Assembly (NCBI GenBank): GCA_023140035.1
Contig: JAGLML010000017.1
Span: 1 to 13,084 of the forward strand
Reading direction: 5' to 3'
DNA length: 13,084 nt
Origin: Thermoplasmatales archaeon
GTDB taxonomy: Archaea > Thermoplasmatota > E2 > DHVEG-1
Both the position numbers and the translations under genes were made by a program. Of this stretch, positions 1-5,869 are shown one piece after another. The first letter of the stretch is position 1. Every line of letters starts with the position of its first letter. Below the pieces are notes generated by a model. The model saw only the letters and a program-made list of their open reading frames with translations. It was not told where the DNA came from and searched no databases.

Positions 1-53
1 TTTCCCATTAACCCAATAAAACTAAATATGGGTAAATGCAATATAGGTGATAA

Positions 54-251
54 ATGGTAAAATTACTAGGTAGACCCCGACAGATAGACAGTAGAAACAG
101 GGTAACGCTCCCCCCGGAAGTTTTAAAACTCCTAGACCTAAAACCAAACAATGAAGTATTCTTTAAGGTTAATGAGGGGAAAATAATAATGGGTAAAGCC
201 CTGATAAAATATGAACTTATTGATGAGATAATAGGTATTAAAAAAGAGTAA
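54..251 (+). CDS. AbrB/SpoVT-type DNA-binding protein
   Basis: This 65-residue protein carries a SpoVT/AbrB swapped-hairpin domain at residues 7-45. The family signature is visible as RQIDSRNRVTLPPEVLKLL followed by a hydrophobic 'NNEVFF' strand. Proteins of this family bind DNA as dimers. In archaea they are either antitoxins of PIN-type toxins or free-standing transcription regulators. No toxin gene follows: the next gene is convergent and its stop lies only two bases away, so this looks like an orphan regulator, unless a partner lies left of the window. The ATG is preceded by AGGTGA at 45-50, three bases from the start, which is close but usable. About 20 residues follow the domain and have no recognisable motif. 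The fold is a confident call; the target is unknown. Confidence 0.8.
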   Translation: MVKLLGRPRQIDSRNRVTLPPEVLKLLDLKPNNEVFFKVNEGKIIMGKALIKYELIDEIIGIKKE

Positions 252-253
252 CG

Positions 254-484
254 TTACATTCCTAGTTCTTCTTTTATTTGTTGCGCTCTCTGGTTTTTCA
301 CATACCAGAGAGTTGTTTTTATATGTTCTATAAAATCGTCAAGAGTTTTACCCTGATCTCTAAACTCGTGCATTAAAACAAGTTCATATTCAATGTATTT
401 TTCTAATACATCTCTTCTATGTTTTTCAAGTTGAGGATCAGCCTCCTTAAAATCCATTATACTATACGAGTCTTTCTCTTTCAT
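254..484 (-). CDS. small helical protein of unknown function
   Basis: I do not recognise this 76-residue protein. It is highly charged and probably all-helical (many E, K, D and Q residues, with long amphipathic stretches such as DVLEKYIEYELVLMHEF), with no membrane segment or cysteine. An upstream ATG at 502 would add six residues. The ATG at 484 is preferred because GGAGGT (minus strand, 492-497) sits seven bases before it, inside the longer reading frame. A TATA-like tttaaata lies further upstream near 551-558. The gene converges with the AbrB gene with a two-base gap between stops, so the two are not one operon. It could be a small cytosolic adaptor or regulator, but nothing in the sequence shows that. 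Confidence 0.6.
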   Translation of the reverse strand: MKEKDSYSIMDFKEADPQLEKHRRDVLEKYIEYELVLMHEFRDQGKTLDDFIEHIKTTLWYVKNQRAQQIKEELGM

Positions 485-572
485 TACATATACCTCCCTC
501 ATGTCAATCCAACAACTATTGACAGAAATTAATAATTATCTTATTATTATTTAAATCCATATCTACTAATTT

Positions 573-618
573 TCCTACAAAATGATAAAATAAAGTAACA
601 TTTTTTATGTTTGTAGGA
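573..618. repeat. 9-base inverted repeat in a noncoding stretch
   Basis: TCCTACAAA at 573-581 and its exact complement TTTGTAGGA at 610-618 are separated by 28 AT-rich bases. They could form an RNA or cruciform arm, or a pair of protein-binding half-sites. The surrounding stretch 485-748 is AT-rich. I see no open frame with coding character in it on either strand; apart from this repeat it holds only the hairpin at 706-724. Confidence 0.35.
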
Positions 619-705
619 TTTTGGACAAACGCTAATATATTCTTTATAACAGATATATATCACACAGTAGTTCTACACTTTTGGTAGGATAACCACTCTT
701 TTTTA

Positions 706-724
706 AAAACCAATCCTTGGTTTT
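706..724 (-). terminator. hairpin, possible terminator of the 749-1080 gene
   Basis: AAAACCAA and TTGGTTTT form an eight-base-pair stem around a three-base loop. Read on the minus strand, the stem runs into a T tract (TTTTT), 25 bases after the stop of the frameshifted small gene. The position and the T run fit a terminator, but the stem is AT-rich. Confidence 0.4.
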
Positions 725-748
725 GTGTGGGGGGTAAAAAGAGGTTGA

Positions 749-1080
749 TTATTGCTTTGCTTCATAATTTCTACAGCTATAATCATATTCTTTCCACAAT
801 TGTTTGATTTCACTATCCAGTTGCACTAAATATTGGTTCTTTAGTATCTTAGACGTCAGAGATTTCCCTATTTTCTTTTTCGCTCCAAAAATATTTGATA
901 CTAATTCACCAGCATCTTCACTTATGATTTCCCTACCAATTGAAGTTAAAGGTTCATTTAAGCGATATTTATCCCTTATGTTCTGCTCTCTAGCTTTATA
1001 ATCTAATTTTTAGGAATGTTATAGAGTAATCCTTCCTCCTGTACTATCAGTTGTTGGATTTTGTCTTTAATATCTTGCAT
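749..1080 (-). pseudogene. small gene of unknown function broken by a one-base frameshift
   Basis: From an ATG at 1080 the frame encodes MQDIKDKIQQLIVQEEGLL and 7 more residues, then meets TAG at 1003-1005. The adjacent frame takes over at that point and stays open to TAA at 749-751. It encodes a charged helical protein with stretches such as REIISEDAGELVSNIFGAKKK and QLDSEIKQLWKEYDY. The total is 332 bases, one short of the 333 needed for an uninterrupted 110-residue protein. The break lies beside a run of five A on the minus strand (1007-1011); a sixth A would restore the frame through Pro-Lys-Lys-Leu-Asp. It may be a true mutation, an assembly error at the homopolymer, or (less likely, since no classical slippery heptamer is present) programmed frameshifting. 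I recognise no family. No strong ribosome binding site precedes the ATG. Confidence 0.5.
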
Positions 1081-1165
1081 AAACCAGCTATCTCAGTTTA
1101 AAATTTTTTATTCTCTCTAATGTAAAACTAATAGACGACTTTAAGTTTTATCTTTCTACGTTTTC

Positions 1166-1212
1166 GATTTGGGCGGAGTGCCGGAGGCACGAAGCTCAAA
1201 TCAACTGATTTG
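1166..1212. other. GC-rich structured element with two competing hairpins
   Basis: This is a GC-rich island in AT-rich noncoding DNA (1081-1231 otherwise shows nothing). Hairpin one pairs 1166-1174 with 1194-1202 (nine pairs including one G-T), then has a purine internal loop (GGA opposite GAA), then pairs GTGCC with GGCAC (1178-1182 and 1186-1190) around a GGA triloop. Hairpin two uses the same CAAATC (1197-1202) to pair with GATTTG (1207-1212) around AACT. GATTTG therefore occurs on both sides of CAAATC, and the two folds exclude each other. It could be a small structured RNA, the end of a mobile element, or a REP-like sequence. No T tract follows on either strand, so a simple terminator is unlikely. 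Confidence 0.5.
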
Positions 1213-1231
1213 ATAATTATCATTTTCTTTT

Positions 1232-1381
1232 TCATTTCATTTTAACGATTATACTATCTCTACCATGTGCCTTCCAGTTGCCACCCCAATTTACATATAA
1301 TTCTTTCTTTACTGGTTTAATATTATCTCCATAAACCATAATTTTCAAAGTATATTTTCCTGTTCTCAATTCTTTCACCAT
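1232..1381 (-). pseudogene. orphan C-terminal protein tail in a second frame
   Basis: This frame overlaps the last 59 bases of the truncated gene at 1323-2201 and continues 91 bases past its stop. It could begin at ATG 1381 and give 49 residues. The content is strikingly protein-like: LRTGKYTLKIMVYGDNIKP, then KELYVNWGGNWKAHG. These alternating strand residues and the glycine/tryptophan pattern suggest the last beta-strands of a larger domain. In the same frame a TAG lies a few codons upstream of the ATG. The likeliest reading is that deletion or recombination joined the end of a different gene, out of frame, to the truncated neighbour. An independently translated 49-residue protein is the alternative; no good ribosome binding site was seen. 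Confidence 0.4.
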
Positions 1382-2201
1382 TTTCGTCCCTATAATTTGC
1401 TATTGAATTAACAATTTCAATAAGAAGATTGGTTATTTCATCGGACGATTGTTCACTGTTTTTATTAGCGATATTTTCAAGATAATCCAAAGCAGTCCAA
1501 TGAGGAATTCTATAATATCCTAGCTGCTCAGAGACTTCTTGTGACTTTGGATTTTTTTCTGGGGAAAAGTAACCCTTTTCCTTTAGAGGTTTTAACCATT
1601 GAGGTGACTTTAAATTACGAAAGAAATATGAATATCTTGCATCTAATTCTAACAAGTTGGGTAATGTCTCAATTATCTCTTTTGTTGGTGTTTCATATTT
1701 TAGTATCCGGTCAACCCGATCCAATAAGTTGTAATAGGTCCCTACCAATTCGAAAAGTACATTTTCAAATCCCTTCCATAGTTTTTCAAATCCGGACTTT
1801 TCCCTTGGTGTTTTCCATGGACCATGTCGATGTGCGTATCTATGGAAATCTTTGGCTATTCTGTGCCATTCTTTAGCAAATGAATCTTCCTTGTTTACCC
1901 CTAAAACATCACAGATAGAATCTATATGGCTAACTCTTCCGATAGATTGGCCACATTCTTTGCATTTTTTTACACTCTTCTCTTTACATACAAGAACATT
2001 CCTTAATCCACCTTCAATTTCTCTAGCAATATGAGCTAGCAAATAAGATTTAGTTTCTAGATTATTACTGTTGAATATTTTAATACCATCAAGGTAAAAA
2101 GCAGATATTTCAGATCCAATGTTTTTCAAGCCTTTATATATTTCTAACTGTTTTGTATCTAAAGGGTCCTTGTCATTATTGTCATTATTTTGAGTTTTCA
2201 T
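1323..2201 (-). CDS. N-terminal part of a large protein of unknown, possibly defence-related, family (truncated)
   Basis: Counting from the ATG at 2201 this is 292 residues; a GTG at 2207 would add two. ATG 2201 is preferred because GAGAT lies at a workable distance upstream. Numbering from the GTG, the parts are: a helical region (about 15-75) with AREIEGGLRNVL; a Cys-x-x-Cys (KCKECG, 82-87); a conserved-looking WHRIAKDFHRYAHRHGPW (114-131); and YFFRNLKSPQWLKPLKEKGYF (194-214) followed by IPHWTALDYLENIA. I recall the last pattern from long uncharacterised proteins of bacteria and archaea, some with ATPase modules, that sit near defence genes. This is from memory and was not checked. Those proteins continue well beyond the NYRDENGERIEN-like point where this one stops. 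The frame ends abruptly at 1323 while another frame holds a foreign-looking tail, so the gene is probably truncated. Confidence 0.55.
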   Translation of the reverse strand: MKTQNNDNNDKDPLDTKQLEIYKGLKNIGSEISAFYLDGIKIFNSNNLETKSYLLAHIAREIEGGLRNVLVCKEKSVKKCKECGQSIGRVSHIDSICDVLGVNKEDSFAKEWHRIAKDFHRYAHRHGPWKTPREKSGFEKLWKGFENVLFELVGTYYNLLDRVDRILKYETPTKEIIETLPNLLELDARYSYFFRNLKSPQWLKPLKEKGYFSPEKNPKSQEVSEQLGYYRIPHWTALDYLENIANKNSEQSSDEITNLLIEIVNSIANYRDENGERIENRKIYFENYGLWR

Positions 2202-2348
2202 ATACACATCTCTAACAACTATGGTGTTGATAAAAATATATCTTTTCTTTTTATCTTTTTTTTATCTTATGTCAGTTTACACTCCTCAATTTAGTCTTAT
2301 TTCTTTAATGACAAAACATTTGGACGATGTATATAAAGATAATAATTC

Positions 2349-2801
2349 TTATGAACGTGCTTTTCTTTCTGCAGTAGATTCATCATCCCATACAACAGAA
2401 ATTCCCATCTTTTCAAATAACTGTTCAATTAGGTTCATTCTATCAGAGTCTCCTGGTCGTTCAGGGAATATAACTCCAGGCGACACGTCCTTTCCCAAAT
2501 CCAATTGCGATTCAATATAATTCCAAATTTGACGGCCCTGACGTTTGACGTTTCGCCTTGTAGCTTTATCTGTCATTTCATCCCAATTTGAATTTTTAAT
2601 TTCAACTATTGCAACCAACTCTTCATCACTCTTGACAAAAATGTCTATTCTACCTTTCCTCCCACATGGCTTGATTATTCTTCTCTCGGGCTTAACATTT
2701 CCTTCCGCTGAATTTAGCCATTCTTTTTGAATCTTCTTATGAAACTTTTTTCCTTGACGCAGAGATCTGGGTTCGTTATTCTTGCCGCTCATGTTTATCA
2801 T
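2349..2801 (-). CDS. PD-(D/E)XK nuclease-like protein
   Basis: This 150-residue soluble protein has the core of a PD-(D/E)XK nuclease fold. GRKGRIDIFV supplies the first acidic residue (Asp53) and, after a strand turn, VAIVEIKNS supplies Glu67-x-Lys69. A helix with KRQGRQIWNYIESQL (86-100) resembles the Q-x-x-x-Y type helix seen after the core in several families. Next comes VSPGVIFPERP and a last strand ISVVWDDE. Lengths of 140-160 residues fit stand-alone nucleases of this superfamily. An alternative ATG three codons in gives a start at 2792; neither ATG has a clear ribosome binding site. The gene lies about 150 bases upstream of the truncated large protein, on the same strand, so the pair may once have been one accessory or defence unit. 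The fold is fairly sure; the substrate is unknown. Confidence 0.65.
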   Translation of the reverse strand: MINMSGKNNEPRSLRQGKKFHKKIQKEWLNSAEGNVKPERRIIKPCGRKGRIDIFVKSDEELVAIVEIKNSNWDEMTDKATRRNVKRQGRQIWNYIESQLDLGKDVSPGVIFPERPGDSDRMNLIEQLFEKMGISVVWDDESTAERKARS

Positions 2802-2917
2802 CTTATTTTATACACCACGTGGGTAGTATTAGGATTTCTTGAAGAGATTATTCCTAAAATTTACTTTTTTTACTGTTGTCACTTTAAGGAGGAGAACATG
2901 CTATCTAATTCACAGAC

Positions 2918-3061
2918 TTATTTTTTCTTCCTTTTCTTTTGTATCAATTCAATATATCTATCTATAAACTCTTTGAATTTTGGTACATTTTTTTTAATAG
3001 TCAATCTTTCTTTCTTTTTTAACTTTCTAAACTTGATAAAATTAGAAACTTTTCTCTCGTT
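2918..3061 (-). pseudogene. lysine-rich reading-frame remnant
   Basis: This is an open stretch of 47 codons with no ATG, closed by TAA at 2918-2920. It encodes a very basic sequence with FKEFIDRYIELIQKKRKKK at its end. It lies directly downstream of, and in a different frame from, the integrase-tail remnant at 3042-3119, so it may be the continuation of the same decayed gene. The opposite strand of the same DNA has a competing hydrophobic frame (see findings). The evidence is composition only. Confidence 0.2.
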
Positions 3062-3119
3062 TTAGTTTCTCCCATTCCTCAGCCATCATGTTCATCATCA
3101 TCGGAAACTAAAGATCCAT
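3042..3119 (-). pseudogene. remnant of an integrase C-terminal tail
   Basis: The minus strand reads FPMMMNMMAEEWEKLKREKSF and stop, preceded by a TAG. It matches the extreme C-terminus of the intact recombinase at 3318-4610, which ends in FRMKMMNMMAKEWAKKQKK. At DNA level 3070-3097 and 3337-3364 share most bases, including GCCATCAT and TTCATCAT. This is a relic of a second copy of the same recombinase family, or a partial duplication of the tail, about 260 bases beyond the intact gene. Confidence 0.6.
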
Positions 3120-3137
3120 GATTATTTAAATTGCCGT

Positions 3138-3169
3138 CAGCCGATATTTTATTTCATTAAATATGGCTG
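3138..3169. repeat. hairpin with bulge beside the integrase relic
   Basis: CAGCC and ATATTT (separated by one bulged G) pair with AAATAT and GGCTG around a nine-base loop, giving eleven pairs. It sits in the noncoding stretch 3120-3317 between the integrase relic and the intact integrase. That stretch also contains a perfect 16-base palindrome at 3267-3282 and an 8-base direct repeat GTAATTAT (3281-3288, 3292-3299). I see no gene there. Such symmetric sites near a recombinase could be binding sites, but nothing shows which. Confidence 0.35.
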
Positions 3170-3317
3170 CGCCTCCCATCTCCATTATTATTTAAAGCGT
3201 ACCTCACCTTAAGTCTTTCTATCCTCTTTTTTTTCGGTTTTTTTCAGCATTTAACGGAAGTAAAACACTTTTTTAAAAAAGTAATTATAGAGTAATTATT
3301 TTAATCGTTTTTCACGT

Positions 3318-4610
3318 CTATTTTTTTTGTTTTTTTGCCCATTCTTTCGCCATCATATTCATCATTTTCATTCTAAAATCTGGATCATCTACTAACTTTT
3401 GGAAGTCTCCTACTTGATTTCGTAAGTTGTGTATCTCCTGTTGCATGTTGGATATTTGCCCATCTTTCTCTTTTAACTGTTCATGCACACCGCTTAAGTC
3501 AGGTAACGCTTCAAATATTGATAAACAGCCCATGTGCTGATCATATTCTTCTTTTAGCTTTCTCTGCATAACCTCGCTTTCAAACAATGTGTATGAAGAA
3601 TCAAGTTCCGAGATATGCCCTCCCATAAAATTGATATATTTATCATTTACACGATCTGCAGTCAATTGAGTAAACCAAAACCTTCTTAGGCAATGCTCAT
3701 TGTAAAGATACTTCTTGAATTTAAGTTTTGGATTCTTGTTTATTTCATTGTATGGGTGTCCTGCTTTCTCAAGCAGTGTGGTCCACATACGCTGTGCATT
3801 GATGTATTCAAAGGGCCATATACGTCCATCTAGGGCAATTACTTCATCTTTTGTAAGTATCCTTCCATCCTTTTTTATATCCCAATGGTAGAACTTGTAT
3901 TCCTTTCCTTTCAATTTTGATTTGATTCGAAAGTTCTTTACAACCTCATACCCTTGTTTTTCCAGCTTCTCTCTAAGATATTTAGATTTCTTATAACGAG
4001 TTTGCAGCATCTTTTCCCTTTCAGGTATCCATAGCTCAAGTAGTTCCTTTGCTTCAGGTGTAAAGAAAGTATATCTAGTAATATCTAATTTCGCAGCTTC
4101 GTCTATAAGTTCAACTTGGCATTTTTCCATATCAAGATCGTCAAATGTCAATGAAAGGGCCTCATCAATCCTTAACCCTGTTGATGCACAGAATACAAAC
4201 AAGCTTTTAGCCTTGATGCTAGTAGTATATGAAAGTAATTTTTTCAGGTCTTGCAACGTTGGTGTTTTCTTTTTGGTTATGGGTGCTGCTCTTTTGAGAT
4301 TGTTTCTATTCCGCATCTCTTCCCATTCCACATCGTCTACGTTTTTCTTATTTCTCACTAAAAACTTTCGTATAAACGACAACATCGAGTTCTGCGTTTT
4401 TGGAGCTCTGTTCTCAATTTTCTGCGTATAATCCCAGAGCATGCCAGTAATTTCTTTTTTTGTTTTCTTTAAGAATTTGTTAGGATCTTCATTCATTGTT
4501 GTAAAAAAATGCTTGAGATATACCCTTGCAGTGTCTCTCGTATCAATATTCTTATAATATTTTTCAAGATATGTTTCTATCAGCTTTGGATGCCAATTAT
4601 GTTTTCTCAT
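3318..4610 (-). CDS. tyrosine recombinase / integrase
   Basis: This 430-residue protein is a site-specific tyrosine recombinase of archaeal type. It cuts and rejoins DNA through a tyrosine-phosphate intermediate to integrate or excise an element. The N-terminal SAM-like core-binding domain spans roughly residues 8-95. The catalytic domain shows Arg147 in ASTGLRIDEALSL, His306-x-x-Arg309 in YNEHCLRRFWFTQL, His332 in MGGHISELDSSY and the nucleophile Tyr340. All key residues are present, so it is probably active. Residues 375-408 form a likely coiled coil, ending in a basic methionine-rich tail. An insertion around 200-285 makes the catalytic domain longer than in phage integrases. No tRNA gene or clear att pair is visible nearby. 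The gene runs in the same direction as the transaldolase gene upstream, 99 bases away, but is unlikely to be functionally linked to it. Confidence 0.9.
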   Translation of the reverse strand: MRKHNWHPKLIETYLEKYYKNIDTRDTARVYLKHFFTTMNEDPNKFLKKTKKEITGMLWDYTQKIENRAPKTQNSMLSFIRKFLVRNKKNVDDVEWEEMRNRNNLKRAAPITKKKTPTLQDLKKLLSYTTSIKAKSLFVFCASTGLRIDEALSLTFDDLDMEKCQVELIDEAAKLDITRYTFFTPEAKELLELWIPEREKMLQTRYKKSKYLREKLEKQGYEVVKNFRIKSKLKGKEYKFYHWDIKKDGRILTKDEVIALDGRIWPFEYINAQRMWTTLLEKAGHPYNEINKNPKLKFKKYLYNEHCLRRFWFTQLTADRVNDKYINFMGGHISELDSSYTLFESEVMQRKLKEEYDQHMGCLSIFEALPDLSGVHEQLKEKDGQISNMQQEIHNLRNQVGDFQKLVDDPDFRMKMMNMMAKEWAKKQKK

Positions 4611-4709
4611 ATCAAATCACGAGGTACTATATGCATTCAAAGTTAAAATACTTTTTGCTGTTATTAATTAACAAAAAGGAATTTGGCAAGATAAAACAAT
4701 AGAAATGTT

Positions 4710-5369
4710 TTATTTTTTTACTTTTTCCCAATCCTTTAAGAATCTCTCTATGCCCACATCAGTTAATGAATGTTTAACCATTTTTCTGATGACGCTTGGA
4801 GGGATTGTAGCAATATGTGCACCCAGTCGTGCCGCTTGAATAACATGGATTGGATGTCGAATGCTAGCTACGATAACTTGTGTATCTATATCGTAATTGG
4901 TAAAAATATCCATAATCTCTTCAATTACCTCCATGCCCTCTTGTCCTATATCATCGAGCCTACCGATAAATGGACTGACAAAAGTTGCACCGGCCTTTGC
5001 TGCAAGTAGCGCTTGATTTGCTGAGAAAATAAGCGTGACGTTTGTTTGAATTCCTTGTTTACTCAATACTTTTACTGCCTTTAATCCTTCAGGTGTCATT
5101 GGTATTTTTATTGTGATGTTTTTTCTATGTTTTTCAGGAATGGTTGAAACGATATCTTTTGCTTCTTTTACCATGTCTTCTGCTGTTTCACTCACCGCTT
5201 CTAAGCTAATTGGTCCATCGACGATATCGAATATTTCATCGATAACTTCTTTAAATGACCGTCCGCTTTTTGCAACTAATGTGGGATTTGTAGTAACCCC
5301 ATCTATTTTTCCCCATGATACAAGTTCCCTGATTTCGTCCAGATCTGCTGTGTCGACAAATATTTTCAT
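4710..5369 (-). CDS. tal: transaldolase, TalC/MipB type
   Basis: This 219-residue protein is a small-subfamily transaldolase, which moves a dihydroxyacetone unit between sugar phosphates in the cytosol (pentose phosphate metabolism). The Schiff-base lysine is Lys88 in ITIKIPMTPEGLKA. Other family blocks are GVTTNPTLVAKSG (24-36), TNVTLIFSANQALLAAKAGA (109-128), SPFIGRLDD and ASIRHPIHV. In this family fructose-6-phosphate aldolases carry Gln and Tyr in the active site where transaldolases carry Glu and Phe. Here SLEAVS (Glu57) and VSPFIGR (Phe134) favour transaldolase. The length is normal for the family. The start ATG has GAGG (minus strand) five to six bases ahead. A TATA-like box near 5421-5430 serves it, so it is divergently transcribed from the small AbrB gene at 5542. 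Confidence 0.93.
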   Translation of the reverse strand: MKIFVDTADLDEIRELVSWGKIDGVTTNPTLVAKSGRSFKEVIDEIFDIVDGPISLEAVSETAEDMVKEAKDIVSTIPEKHRKNITIKIPMTPEGLKAVKVLSKQGIQTNVTLIFSANQALLAAKAGATFVSPFIGRLDDIGQEGMEVIEEIMDIFTNYDIDTQVIVASIRHPIHVIQAARLGAHIATIPPSVIRKMVKHSLTDVGIERFLKDWEKVKK

Positions 5370-5420
5370 AACGCCTCACGTTAAGTTCCTGTAATATATT
5401 TTTGTTCATAACTTTTTGGT

Positions 5421-5430
5421 TTATATATTA
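5421..5430 (-). promoter_or_regulatory. TATA-like box of the transaldolase gene
   Basis: The minus strand reads taatatataa, followed by acc, about 52 bases before the ATG. Initiation about 25 bases downstream would leave a short leader containing the GAGG ribosome binding site. Confidence 0.45.
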
Positions 5431-5487
5431 TACATAAAAAATATGAAGTTTAAACTCTATAGATATTTTTAGATATATTTAGAAAAA

Positions 5488-5508
5488 CCAAAACATATAT
5501 ATATTTAA
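5488..5508 (+). promoter_or_regulatory. purine element plus TATA box of the 52-residue AbrB gene
   Basis: An A-rich BRE-like stretch (aaccaaaac) runs into catatatatattt. This is the archaeal BRE/TATA arrangement, about 40 bases before the ATG at 5542. It leaves room for a short leader holding the strong ribosome binding site. Confidence 0.5.
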
Positions 5509-5541
5509 GTATACATTACAGTTAGTGTTAGGAGGGGATAT

Positions 5542-5700
5542 ATGCCTCTAACTAGGAAAGCACGTGTAGTGGGTAGTAGTCTAGTGATAACTATCCCTAG
5601 TCAATTAGCAAAGGCTCATGATATAAAAGACGGAGATGACCTGGAGATTATACCCACAGGGATTGCAGAATTTAAGATACGAAAAGTAAAAAATGATTAA
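5542..5700 (+). CDS. small AbrB/MazE-type DNA-binding protein
   Basis: This 52-residue protein consists almost entirely of one AbrB/SpoVT-type swapped-hairpin domain. ARVVGSSLVITIPSQLAKA is the first hairpin and helix, and IKDGDDLEIIP is the paired strand. The ATG follows an excellent ribosome binding site, AGGAGGGG at 5530-5537, four bases away. No toxin gene follows, and the next plus-strand gene begins 170 bases later after a repeat. It is therefore probably a free-standing regulator rather than an antitoxin. Its place between the divergent transaldolase gene and the biosynthetic block would allow it to control either, but no operator is identified. Confidence 0.75.
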   Translation: MPLTRKARVVGSSLVITIPSQLAKAHDIKDGDDLEIIPTGIAEFKIRKVKND

Positions 5701-5725
5701 ATCCATTTAATTTACTGCCCAAAAT

Positions 5726-5842
5726 GCTAGTTCTTTTGGTAATCATAAGTAATTATTTTAACCGAGGTGGCATTAATATTAAAGTGTAGAGAACTATACA
5801 GTAAAAGATTTTATGAACCAAAAGGGAATTGAAATCAAACAA
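5726..5842 (+). repeat. long direct repeat, copy 1 (leader of the prenyltransferase gene)
   Basis: These 117 bases recur at 6927-7042 with one single-T length difference and four transitions. The copy contains a TATA-like stretch (aattatttta, 5751-5760), a GAGGTGG sequence and the first ten codons of the glycosyltransferase gene. It is a duplicated promoter plus gene start, now lying upstream of the prenyltransferase gene. Confidence 0.9.
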
Positions 5843-5863
5843 GAATTTGGGGAGAGTTTTTGA
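5813..5863 (+). CDS. 16-residue relic peptide or leader ORF before the prenyltransferase gene
   Basis: The frame reads MNQKGIEIKQEFGESF and ends in TGA at 5861-5863. Its first ten residues copy the start of the glycosyltransferase (MNQKEIEIKQ), with one change, because they lie in the duplicated segment. The stop is six bases before the GTG at 5870, so ribosomes leaving it could restart on the prenyltransferase gene. It may therefore act as a coupling leader, or may simply be a truncated relic. Confidence 0.35.
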   Translation: MNQKGIEIKQEFGESF

Positions 5864-5869
5864 AAGTAG

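Noticed and set aside
804..2034. Plus-strand open frames at 804-1001, 1541-1876 and 1852-2034.
   Set aside because: They lie antisense to minus-strand reading frames that have better protein character, and none has a ribosome binding site or a recognisable motif.
3267..3282. A perfect palindrome of six T and six A within ACTTTTTTAAAAAAGT as a specific operator.
   Set aside because: It is low in complexity in an AT-rich region and easily arises by chance; it is noted only as context for the integrase.
4691..4713. Hairpin of ATAAAACA and TGTTTTAT overlapping the transaldolase stop codon.
   Set aside because: The stem is almost pure AT and no T tract follows on the minus strand, so it is not a convincing terminator.
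54..5700. The two AbrB-type genes as toxin-antitoxin modules.
   Set aside because: Neither is followed by a PIN, MazF-like or other toxin-sized gene on the same strand; a partner left of position 1 cannot be excluded for the first.
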